A stretch of DNA of 64,000 bases from Chlorella sp. KRBP. Taxonomy: Eukaryota > Chlorophyta > Trebouxiophyceae > Chlorellales > Chlorellaceae. Each line of letters starts with the position of its first letter. Position 1 is the stretch's first letter. The stretch lies in contig QAXK01000502.1 in assembly GCA_004335735.1 (NCBI GenBank), forward strand, positions 1 to 64,000, written 5' to 3'. A program made the position numbers and the translations under genes. The notes beneath the pieces are model-generated. The model saw only the letters and a list, made by a program, of their open reading frames with translations. It was not told the origin of the DNA and did no database searches. Shown piece by piece: positions 11,750-23,100 of the stretch.

Positions 11750-12990
11750 TAGGCTCATGAGGGAAGCCGCGCGCACGGATGGGTATGGTATGGTAAAGGT
11801 ACTTAACACTGGCCTGGGTGTCCAGGGGGGGCGGTGAGGCAACACCCTGGCGTTGGGGGGTGCGATTAATTTGGTTTGGAGATGGCACGATAGAGAGAAG
11901 ACTGGTTGTGGCGCGCCATGCCACAGGAAGCAAGCAGATGAAGACGTGACGGGGGAAGGGTTGCACAGCCCTGCTTGTTTAACCCCTCAGCTCGCGACAC
12001 CACGTGTGCTCGGTCTGGTACTTGGTGCTACCGTCGTTTGTCGTTTTGTGATGTTGCCGTTGTTGTCGTTGCCGTTGTTGCTGCTGCAGCTTGTGCCTGT
12101 GCGCTTGGGCTAGCATGGCTCACGCCACTGGGGGCGCCTTACTACTTGCTATGGGAGCTATGGGAGTTAATCACTCACACTGCCAACTTGCCAACGGGTC
12201 CCATGGCACTTCTGTGAGCTTCCGCCGTTTGACTATCGACAGCCCTCTTGTTCTTACTGCGACCTTGGGGCAACACTGCCGACACACTGCTCTGGCGCGG
12301 CCTGATCAGACAAGGATCTGCCGCTGTTGTCACGTGCGGTGCGCGTCAACTGTGCGGTGAGCGTGTGGGCTGACGCCTTGGTGCTTTGCTAACAAGCGTT
12401 GTTACTTGCAGAACTGGGCTTCCACTGCGCTTGTATGTTGGTGCAGACAGGCAGTTGCCTTGCACCCGCGCCGATAGGACCACACCCTCTTGCGCCTTCT
12501 ACTTGACCCATCTCTTCACGTTGCCTTGGTGCGTCGCAACTTCGCAAGCTGCCGCTAACGGGCCCCTCTCTATTCTTGCATGTCAAGCGCTCCCAGCAGC
12601 AGTGCCAGGGCACGCGCTTCGACTGGGATGGAGTGTGAGGGAGCTGGCAGTCACCGAGTGCGACGCGGCCTATTTGCGTAGCATGACTGGATGCTGGCGT
12701 TGGCGCGATACTTCTTTCTACTGACTGCACACTGCTGGCACTTCTGGAATGGGCCACGCTTGCACCCACGCTTGCCCTTCCGGCTTCTGGCCGGCCCGGC
12801 ACTGCAGCAGCTCGTGCCCTCGCCTCGCCTTTTGCAAGTTGCGTGTGCGTGACATTTGATAGCCATTTCATGCCTGGAACGCAATGCATGCACGACCTGC
12901 CCATGATCATTTCAACTGGTGACGCATGCCATGCACTGAAGCAGCCACACAGCAGGCTCTGCCCCAACGCCCCAAAAGTCTTCGTGAACC
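11750..12990. other. convergent 3' intergenic region, no gene seen
   Basis: This 1.24-kb stretch lies between two convergent stop codons (CDKL kinase on +, SFI1-repeat protein on -). It is less GC-rich than the flanking coding DNA and has small local repeats such as GTTGCCGTTGTTGTC near 12055 and GCTATGGGA twice near 12152. Short open frames on both strands lack splice partners or recognisable domains. I see no RNA gene. Confidence 0.5.
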
Positions 12991-15900
12991 TCACTGCGCA
13001 GCCTGCTCCACCAAGGAGGCGCCAACAGACACCTGCGACCAGGCGATGCTGTCGTGCGCGTCCAGCTCCACGGAACCGCTATCCCCAGCCTCCTGCTCTT
13101 GCTCCTCCTTGACCGAAGCCACGCGCTGGCTTGCCGGGGTGGCGGCCGCGTGCCCACTGCTCGCATCGCTGCTCCGCCGCGCGATGCTGCCGCCGGCATC
13201 GTGAGCCGTCGACCGCTTGCTCCCCGCGGCCGGGCCACCTTGGAAGGTTGCGATCGCCGCGTTGAGCTCGGCAAAGCTGTCCCCGCCACCCAACTCGTCG
13301 CCTTCCTCCTCCGCCGCCGCGCCGGCCAGCTTGGTGCTTCGCACGCTGGCCTCCCGTTGCGGCCCGCTGCTGCGCTGCGCCTTGAGGCTCTTGGTCACGG
13401 ACCCCTGCCGACTTGCGCGCGCACCGCCCTTGCTGCTGGCGGCGCTTGCGGTGCTGAGCTGCTTCTTGAGCTGTGCGGCCTTCTTGGGGGCTTCCGCCGA
13501 TCCGCGCTCGCTCTCCGCCGCCTCGTCGCCGCCGTTGTTATCCGTGGACCGCGCCGCACTGGCACTGGCGGCGCCCGCGATGGCTGCGGCGGACGCGGCG
13601 GTGTGGCGCTTGCTGCCCGGGCCGCGCTTGGACGCGGCGCTGCTGCGCTGCTGGTTGGTCATGGTACTGGTGTTGGAGAAGCGCACGCTGCCGTCCAGCG
13701 AGAAGCCATCCTCATCGCCGTCGATGGTGAAGGCCGCTTCCTCCTCCTCGCCCTCAGCTGCATCACCCTCCTCACCCGCGGCGGCCTCCCCACCAGCACC
13801 ATCGTCCGCGCCCTCTGCAGCAGTCGCCGGGCCGTCCTCATCAGTGGCGCCCGCCGCTGTTCCGTCCTCCTGCTTGCTCTCGTCCTCACCCTGGTCCTCA
13901 CCCTGGTCCTCGGCCGCAGAGCGCGACCCTCTCGAGTCCTTCTTGCCAAGGATGCCTGACGCAAGCAGCACTGCCGAGGGCGAACGAAGCCCTGCAAGGC
14001 CGCTTTGGGAGAAGCTGCCGGCGTTGCTCGCGCCAGTAGGCGGCCTGTCTCCGCTGACCACGCCCGCATCCCCATCCGCCTCTTCCTCCTGACCCGGCGC
14101 TTCCGCTGGCTGCGGCAGCTCCTCATCGCCACCCTCCTGCTCCGCCTCCTCCTCCTCCTCCTTGTCCGGCTGGGCTTCGTCCCCTTGCTGACTCCCGCCG
14201 TCCTGCTCTGCCTGCTCGCCCGCCCCCTCCTCCTCTTCCTGCTCCTCGTCAATCCGTGCTGGATGCGCCTCCCCAGTCCCTGACTCCTTGGCCTTGCCCT
14301 CGCCTCCATGCAGCTCCTGCAGCACCTGTGACCTAAGGGCGTCCAGGTCCAGGGACTCAATCGACGGCTCAACCGACACGCCAAGCGACGGCGCCTCTGC
14401 CCCTGCAGACGGCCGCTGCGCTGCCTTGCCGGCCCCTGCCGCCGCCAGCGTCTGCGCCACACTGGAGCTCACGCTCGCTTTGCTCCTGAGGGACGCCGCC
14501 TCCTCATGCTGATCCAAGATGCCGCCACCTTGGTGTGAGCCGCTTGCCCGTGACGCCCGGCTGCCGCTGGCGCGCTTGCCGCTGCCGGGCCGTGCGCTGC
14601 GCGCGCTCTGCGGCTGGGAAGCAGCAACCTGGCTGCCCTCCTGCCCCTGCTCCTCCTCGCCGTCCTCCCTGCCTTGCGCGGACGCCGCACCCACTGACTT
14701 CTCAGCCTCCAGTGCGGGTGCAGCTGGCGCGTCGCTGCCGGCCGCTTCACTGCTGCGGCTCGCACGCTTGCTGCCGGCGACGGAGCCTTTCCGCATGCTA
14801 GCGGACGTGGAGGCGGGTGCATCGCTGGCGTCGCTGGCACGCTTGCTGGCGGCAGCCGAGCCGCCTCGCGCACTGGCGGACGCAGAGCCAGGCGCATCGC
14901 TGGCGTCGCTGGCCCGCTTGCTGGCCTGCGCGCTGCTGCCCTTGACGCTGCTGCGGGCCGACGCGCTGGGTGGCTTGCCCGCGCCGCTGGAAGGCGTGAA
15001 GAAGCGAGACTTGCCAGCACCCGCACCATCGTCCAGCGCGTGGCTCGCTGTAGCAGCTGCCTCCTGCGCCTTCCACATGGCCGCCGCCTGCGCCGCCGCC
15101 CCCGCCTGCGCCGCGACAATCTTCTCCCGCAGCGCATCCGCCGCTGCCTCCGCCGCTGACTTTGGCCGCGCTGGCGCAGCAGCCGACTTCTCGCTCCCGG
15201 CTGACTGCTTGGACGCTTTGCTGACGATGCCGGCAGCAACGCTCCCATCCTCACTGCTGCCCAAGTCCTCATCGATCCCGCTCTCCTCCTCGTCCGCGCC
15301 GCCACCACCACCTCGCTCCTCCTCCTCCTCGTCGCTATCGCCGAAGCCATCGTCCGCAACCTTGCCGCGGAAAAGCGCCGGCGCTGCTGACTTCGGCCGG
15401 ATGAAGCTGGCAGGGCGCGACGCGGCGCCATTGGCCGAGTTGCCAGCGCTGCCGAGCGTGGACGGCTGCAGCCCGCCCCGGCCCTGCAGCAGCGCGTGCG
15501 CCGCGTTCTCCGCGTCGCCCGCCGACCCTCGGACGTTCACAGCGCCGCCCGAGGGCTGCCACGCGTTGCGGCTGCCCCGCAGCGGCGACCCCGGGACGGA
15601 CATGGAGGCGGCGGAAGCTGCACGGAAGGTGGAGCCGGCGCGGCTGGCGGGCGGTGGTGGCGCGCCTGTGAGCCCGTTCATTGGCGGGGGCCCTCCTCGC
15701 GGCGTCATTGCCCCGTTGAGTGACCCACCCGTGACGGACCCAGCTCGGCTAATGGGCAGGCCGCTGGCGTCCGTCAGCAGCAGGTGCCGCTGCTGCTGCT
15801 GCTGCTGCTGCTGCGCCAGTGCTGCTGGGTTGCCCTGGAAGGAGGCGCGGGCGAGGTCGCTGGGGGCGCCGTTGGCACTGGAGAAGCTGGCGTGGTGCTG

Positions 15901-18900
15901 GGAGGCGATGCGGGACGCCTCGAGGGCGGCGGCACGCTTGGCTGCCTCAATCGCCTGCACAGTACAGTGCACAGTGAGGACAGGTCTATCAGGTGTTGCT
16001 TTTGGATTCCCCATCAGGGCCACAGTTTGCTCTAGCAACTGCGCTTCAGGCAGGCCGCTGTGGGGTGGACGCTGTTCCAACGGGCGTGGACGCACACGGA
16101 CCGCGCACCTGCATGTTGGCGCTGGAGACGGGCATGGCCGCGCGCGACAGCGTTGCCGCTGACGCCTGCTGGGACGCCAGCAGAGAAGCCAGCTGCGCCT
16201 GCACCTGGGCGGTGGCGGCACGGTCGGCGTCAGCCTGCGTGCATTGGTGAACGGCGTGCATGCAGGCGTAGCAGTGTGAAGGCACGACAGTGGAGTCAGC
16301 AAGTCCGCTTGCGCTGTCAACAGGACACGTGAGCGCAGGCATACAGGGTGCAGAGAGAGAGTCGTGGCTGCGTTTGCCGGATGTGTGCCGGCTGAAGCAG
16401 CGAGTCATTGACCGCACATGGCAGTGTGGGCAGTTTTTCAACATGGCGCGTGAATACTCCTGTCTGGCAGCACCACGGCGCCTGCTGTGAACGCCATGCA
16501 ATGATGATGATGATGCGTGTGGCGCCGCACCTGCGTGGCCTGGCGTGAGGCCTGCAGTGCCGCGGACTGCGCGGCGTCGGCGGCTGCCTTGGCGGCGTTA
16601 GCCAGCGATTGGGTGCTGGTCTTGAGGTCCAGGTGCTCCTTGGCCATGCGGTTGAGCTCAGCCTGCACGTATGTATGAAGCCAGCGCAGGCATGCACGCA
16701 CACACGCCTTTGTGACCTGGTTGTGGGTGTCATGCTTGCCAGACACGTGGATGTGTCAGATGCAAAGCTCAACACGAGTTCAGCACCATAATGATGAGGC
16801 TGCCCTGGAGGTGCTGCAAGTCAGCGCCAGCCAGCGCACCTGTGCGGCGTTGAGCTGTGCGCGCGCCTGCTCCAGCTGCTTGGTCAGGTCCACCACCTGC
16901 TGCTGCGCCGTGGCCGCGGCGTCCGACTGCTCCGCCGCCGTGTGCTCAGCCTCCTTGAGGGAGCCCAGTAGGTCACGGTTCATAGTGAGGAGCTCCTGCA
17001 CGTGTCAAGGAAGCAAAGGGAGGTGCAGCTGCTGGCTCAAGGGCCCCAGTGAGGGGCCCAATGGTCTAGAGGGGAGCCCATCATGCAACCCCCCCAGCCG
17101 GCCCCACACTGCTGAGGGCAGGTGTGGAGGAGCACGGCCCCCTGAGGCGTCAGCGCACCTGCAGTTCCTCCTGCGTGCGCTGGCTCTTGCCGCTGCGCAC
17201 TTCCTCCCGCCACAGCGCCATGCAGGCGTGCAGCAGCTGCAGGTCGGCCCGCTCCCGCGCCCTGCACACCACGTGGTGATGCCGCCGCCGGGTGGCGGCG
17301 TGGGCCTGCCATGCGGCAAAGACCTTGCTGAGGGCTTGCAGCCGGGCGTGGCGCGAGGCCTTTGCGTCGCGCAGGGCCAGGCGCTGCTGCTGCTGAGTCA
17401 GCGTCCGCCAGCCCAGGAAGCTCCTGCTGAGGCATGCCTGCAAACATGGACACATCACAGGTAGGAATGCGTGATGTGCGCCTGGCGTGGGGGCACACAG
17501 CTGACTCTGAGAGTGCGCCGCTTTCCCATTTCCCTCGCACCTTGCGTGCGTGCGCCTCAGCCCTTGCCACCCTCTGTTCAGGGAGCACTCCAGCACCCGC
17601 CACGGGCCCGTGGACGAACTCCTGCCAGGCGGTGAAGGCCTGGGCCAGGCGGTAGTTGGCCAGGCGGGACAGAGCACGCAAGGCGCGCCGCCGGGCCAGC
17701 ACCCGGTCAAACCAGGCGCAGAACACCGCGCGTGCCAGCGCGCCGCAGCGGTGCCTGCAGGCAGAGCACGTGGTGTCAAACCGGGCCATGCTGAGCAGCA
17801 GCTGATGGTTGGGTGGCTGCCTCCTGGCCAGAGGGCTGGCACCCGTTCCGTCCGTCTGTCCGTCTGCCGACACCCAAACAAACAGCACGCACGCACCGCC
17901 TGCGCCCGCACGCTGTAGGCAGAAGCTGGCCACCACAGCACTTCTGGCGGCCTGCGGTGAGGGTCATGTCCGTTCATCCTGCACCCACCTGACCGCACGG
18001 TACGCCTGTGTGGCCCCCCTCCTCTGCAGGTCTAGCCCCCGCCTCCAGCAGGCCATGGCCTGGCGCAGCGTGCGGCGCCGCCACCAGCGCTTGGCGCGCC
18101 GCCACTTGGCCGAGGCCAGCTCCACCTCCTGGAGGGACAGGTGCTCAGGCAGCTCACCCGCACCACCCTGCACCACCCACCCAAAACGCCTGCGGGGCAG
18201 CATGTGCACCACAAGACACCACTTGTGCGTGTGCAACACGGCAACCACCACCAGCGCTGTGCCCACCACCTGCAGCCTGACCACATCCCCACCCGCGCAT
18301 CGCAGCCCGCCCCCAGTGTGGCTCTCACCTCGAGGCCTGCTGCACGGACGGCTGCAGGATGGTCCAGTACGACCCGCTTGTTGATGACATGCCCTGGAAG
18401 GCTGCTGCCTCTGATGCACCGGGTGGCACCCAAGGCTCACCCTCAGCACCACCACCCGCTGCCCCCAGGCTCAGCTCCCCACGCGCCCAGGCCCCTGCCT
18501 GGCCTCGCGACGCAGCCGACACAGCGGACAGCGGCCGCACGCGCCCAGCGTCCAGCGCCTGCGCGTACTCGGCAGTGAGCAGCGCGCCACCCGCGTGCTG
18601 CTGTGCGTGCTGTGCCGTGTGGAGGGGCGCGTTGAGGAAGAGCGCTGAGGGGTCCTGGTGGAGGGCCATGGCCGCGTGCGGGGCGGGGGACGCGCTGTGC
18701 GGGCGCTGGCGGCTGGCGCTGTGTGCCCGGGACGTGACCACAGTGGAGGAGGAGGGGTAGGGCACCAGCGGCGGCCTGCCTGCCAGCTGCTGCTGGTGGT
18801 GCTGGTGGTGGTGGTGCTGGTAGGCGGCGGGGATGGGCTGGGTGTGGCTGAGGCGGTGGTGTGCTGCGGGGCTGCGGGAGCGTGGGGAGGTGTCACGGGC

Positions 18901-19592
18901 GGTGCTCCACAGCGGGTTGAAGCTGTGCTCACTCACAAAGCTGCGTGTGCGTGAGCGAGCGCGACAACATGGCATGATGCGTCGTGCACGCGGCAGGGTG
19001 GCAAGGGTGTCTGCCTCCTGCCCTGCTGCTGTATGCTGCTTTTGCCACGCACCTGTCAGAGAGGGGGATCTGTGGCGCGGACCAGAGCGTACTCCCGTCC
19101 CTGTTCGGGCTGCCCGCCCTGGGGCTGAGGGCAGAGGCTGGCTGGGTGTAGGCTGCAGGCTCCTGAAGAAGAGCTAGGGGCTGACTGTGGTGCGGGTGGT
19201 GCTGCACGATGGCGGACGAGGGCCGCGTGCGTGTAGGGCCCGCGGGGGGCCGTCCGTGCAGCGCCGCCGACATTGGCCGGTTGCGGTGCGCTGCCTTGCC
19301 GGGCGTGACTGCCTGCTGCTGCCTCCACTGCTGCTCCTGCACGGCGTCGAGTCAATGGGCAATCACACGATGCAGCCATGCACCAGCACGGGAGCCGCGG
19401 CAGCAGGCGGAGCCCCACCAGCACCGTGCGACCGCTCACCAGCAGCGCCTGCTGCTGCTGCTCGTGCTCGTGTCGCGGCGCTCCTGCTTGCTGTTGCTGC
19501 TGCTGCTGCGCCCAGCCCTGCTGCTGAGGCGCACCCCACGCGTACGCAGGTCCACCAGCTGCTGGCTGCGAGGCCATTGCGTACTCTGTCAT
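12991..19592 (-). CDS. SFI1-repeat / coiled-coil protein, probable centriole or basal-body component
   Basis: Ten exons (19440-19592, 19053-19336, 18329-18940, 17989-18189, 17541-17754, 17159-17437, 16840-16995, 16531-16662, 16109-16234, 12991-15954) keep phase and give 1706 residues. Residues about 350-580 carry repeated Trp-centred helices with the A/F-x-x-W-R/K pattern of Sfi1-type centrin-binding repeats: MACWRRGLD, FCAWFDRVLARR, AFTAWQEFV, FLGWRTL, VFAAWQAHAATRR, MALWREEV. They are followed by an alpha-helical coiled coil (about 580-720: LKEAEHTAAEQSD, AQLASLLASQQ) encoded by three small phase-0 exons. The N-terminus is Gln/His-rich; the last 988 residues are disordered, with alternating Ser/Ala/Lys and long Glu/Asp runs. 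Sfi1-type proteins bind centrin at centrosomes and basal bodies. An in-frame start further upstream cannot be excluded. Confidence 0.72.
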
Positions 19593-20160
19593 CCCCGGTA
19601 TCGCTGGAGCTGGGGCTGCTTCCTCAAGGTGCTGCGAGAGGTCGCGGAGGCCTCAGGCGCCTCCTCCTCCTCCTTGCTGTGGCATCATGCTACAACGACG
19701 TCCGAATCACGTCCTTGGGGCGTCGCCATGGCTCGCACCGTGGCTCGTGCGGTGGGCACGTACTCGTGCCCTCATCCAGCCCTGAAACCGTCCGCGCAGA
19801 GAGGAGGAGAAGGAGTCACCAGCACCAGCATGATGCCTGGTGGCATGTGCCTGCCTCTGGGGCACGCTGTTGGACGCTGGTTCCGCTGCGCCCCTCGCCT
19901 TGCCTTGTGCTCTGTAAGTGCTCTGCACGCATGCTAGCAGTCTGCAGACTCCCTGTGCCTCCTCTGTGGTGGCATTCCTTCGATCTGTGCTTCGCGACAC
20001 GCGTCGCGCATGCATGTGCGTGCCGGCGCCGCCCCACGCCGCCACCATTGGCAGCAACACACAGGCGCACATACACACGATGCCAGAGACCAGCAGCCAC
20101 CACAGCTGCAGCTGCAGGCGCTAGCAGGTGGCGCAGGAAGAGGTGGGACTCGCCAGTCCG
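19593..20160. promoter_or_regulatory. divergent promoter region (SFI1-repeat gene / DYRKP)
   Basis: This 568-bp region lies between two divergent start codons. It should contain both promoters and 5' UTRs. No TATA box or other named element is clear by eye. Confidence 0.4.
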
Positions 20161-23100
20161 ATGGAGGAGAGCGGCTTCAAGCGTCGCCTGCTCGGCGTGC
20201 TCTCGTGGCTGCACGAGAACCAGTATGAGAGCGCGGCAAGCGCGCTGCTCTCGGCGGTGCAGACCGACCCTCGACTGGAGGGCGATTCCACGGGCTCGGA
20301 GCTTCAGAGCCTGCTTGCGTGAGTGTCTCCATTGCCGTGTGTTCTCCGTGTGCGTGCGCAATTGGGCAGTGCTGTGGGCGCGCGCACGGTGTGGGGTTGT
20401 CTCGCACTGTGCCATCCCTGGAGCGCCCAGGAGCGTGGTCAAGAGCACGTCCGATGGCGCTGCGTGGCCATCGTGCAGGTCCGTGGTGCCCAGCGGCGCT
20501 GCGACGTCGGTTCTCGACCTGGGCCAGAGTTTAAAGCAGCTTCAGAGCGCAGCGCAAGAGCTGCCTGCTGCTGGAGGAGGGAGCAGCGCGCGCGGCAAGG
20601 TGGCATACAGCGAGCAGTCAGGTGCGCGAGGGCAATGCTGCAGGGTGCGCAGGTGGTGGACAGGTGCACTTCGACAACGAAGTCGCCCTCGGAGCCGCTG
20701 CGAATGCGCGCAGTTCCGTGGAGCGAGGCGATCAACGAGTACGACAACCAGGAGGACGTGGGCTACAGCCGCAGGGACGTGCAGGGCCAGCAGCAGTTCG
20801 TCGACACGGAGGTAGATCTCCAGAGCGATACTCGCAGCACCGCAGACCACAGCATTGGCCAGGCCGGCCTGGCAGGCGAGGAAGAGGAGGAGGAGGACGA
20901 CGGGGAGGAGGAGGAGGAGGATGCGGGGGAGGGCGACGCTGACAGCTTGCTGGGCGGCACCAGCATGGGCGCCCGCACCGGCACGGGCGGTCCCACCAGC
21001 AGCGTCGGCGCCGTGGGCGGCGGCGGGGCAGGCAAGGACGGCGCCGGCAGCACCTGCGGCAGCAGCATCTCCGGCGCCGTGGTCGACCTGCTCCCCTCGG
21101 CCTCCCACAACGCCCTGGCGCCCCCCGCCAGCCCCCGTGAGGGCGCCCCCTCCAACACCAGCAGCACGGCCCTGCAGCTCTTCCCCAGCAGCGTCGACGC
21201 CTGGGACCTAGGCCCCGTGGGCATCCGCATCGCCGACCCCGTCACCACGCCCACCAAGAGCAGCAGCAACGCCGTCGCCGCCGACAACGGCGAGGGGGAG
21301 AGCCGCCCCGTGCTCTCACGCGTCGAGTCCCTCTCCTCCTCCTTCAAAGACTTCGACATCGAAGGCCTAGGGGACGACGGAGAACACACGCCGTCACGCC
21401 GCGTCTCCGCCACCACCCAGCCCCACCCCACCCCACCTGGCGCGGATCCCTCCCAGCCCCCCGGCACCACCACCGCCACCACCAGCGGCGGCGGTGGGCT
21501 AGCCTCCTCCTCCTCCTCCGACCCCACAGGCGGCGCCACCGCCGAAGTGATTGACTTCCACCCGGTCATCCTCTCCCCCACCCCGGGCGGCGGCGGCTCC
21601 AGCAGCGGTGCGGCCGGCGGCGGCGCAGGCATCCCCTCCCCCACAGGCTCCTCCCCAGTGCTGCTGCTGCCCCAGCAGCCCTCCTCCAAGGGCCCCACCG
21701 AGCCACCGACAGCTGACATTGACCTGGGTCCTCCCCCAGGCCTCATGCCAGGTGACCCTCCTGAGCCCGACCTGTCTGGACTCATGACGCTCACGCAGCC
21801 GGCCACTGTGGTGCTGGCGCCGCCCGTCATGAGTGGGAGCAGCGGCGGCGTGGCGGCGGGGGAGAGGTCGGCGGGGGGCACGCGGGGCGCGTCACCGGAT
21901 GCTAGCCACGGGCAAGGGAAGGGGCCGGCGGGCACCAGCAAGGGCCCCAGCAGGTGAGGGCGGGGTAGGGTAGGGCGGTGGTGCCTGCTTGTGGGGCGTG
22001 TGTGGGTTGTAGGGACACGCGCACGGGTGGCGTGTGTGCAAGGCAAGGCAGCGGGAAGCACACCAGGCAAAGTGCTCTGTGCAGCTGTGTGGGAACCTCC
22101 AGCTGGTGCATTTTTTGTGGTGGTGTCGCTCTGCACGCACGCACGCAGGAGCGAGTCAGGCAAGGAAGGCAGCCCTGTTGACGGCGCGGGTGCTACAGCC
22201 ACCATCACCACCACAGCAGGGGCAGGTGGTGGCGGTGGTGGTGGGCTGGGTGGGCTGGGTGGCTTCAGCTTCCCTGTGGCCACCACGCCCTCGGAGCCGC
22301 AGCCTGACCACCGGCTGTTCAAGTCGTGGCCGTCAGTGCGCAGCAGGTGCGCGTGCGTGGGTTGGGTAGCGAGTGGTGCAAGGAGGGGGCTTGCAGGGCA
22401 ACAGGGCAAGTCGCTGGAATGGCCTCGCGCCCGGACGCAGCGGCACCACCTCGGCCCGCCACAGGAACAACAACACAGCGGCAGCCACTTGTTGGGTGCA
22501 GCTGCACGCCAGTGCACAGTCGTGGAGGTTGGGGTGAGCCATGTGTAGATTGCCGACCTTCCTTGCTCTCCCTTGCTCTGTCTGCCACACGTGCGCACAC
22601 AGTTGCACCTCCGAGGTGATTGCCGCCTCTGATGACGACCACATGGCGGCAGACTACGCGGATGACGGTGCGTCCTAGAGGGCACAGCGCTTGGGTGCAG
22701 CATTGCGGCGCGTGGTTTTGTGGTGCTGATGCTACCCGACGCATGGGCTAAGGACCTGGGGGTGGGGAGCAGCAGGCCCTGAAGCCATTGCGGACCATCG
22801 CCAGCACTCGGCGGCAGGCGTGGAGCAGGAATGGGTGCAGGCAGTCAGGAGTGTCTCCTTGCGGCAGCCAGAGCAGCAAATATGCCTGGCACCCTGCTCT
22901 CTGCCCTGCTCACCTGCCCTGCCACCCTCGCTCCCTCCCTCCCTGCCACCCACCCACGCGCAGAGTACCTCCGTTCCGTGTCCAAGCCCACCAGCCGCAC
23001 CGCCTCCCAGTCCCTCGGCGACCTAGGCGGCGTCAACCTCTTCAAAACCTCGGCCCCGGGCCACTCCCCGCCCAACTCCACCACGCCCCTGCACCCACGC

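Noticed and set aside
12912..16162. Long open frames opposite the SFI1-repeat gene on the plus strand
   Set aside because: They mirror the GC-rich codon pattern of the minus-strand gene, lack splice-supported neighbours and show only Ser/Pro/Leu bias.
20763..22703. 646-codon minus-strand frame opposite DYRKP exons
   Set aside because: It spans DYRKP introns and exons alike and is explained by GC-rich antisense bias.
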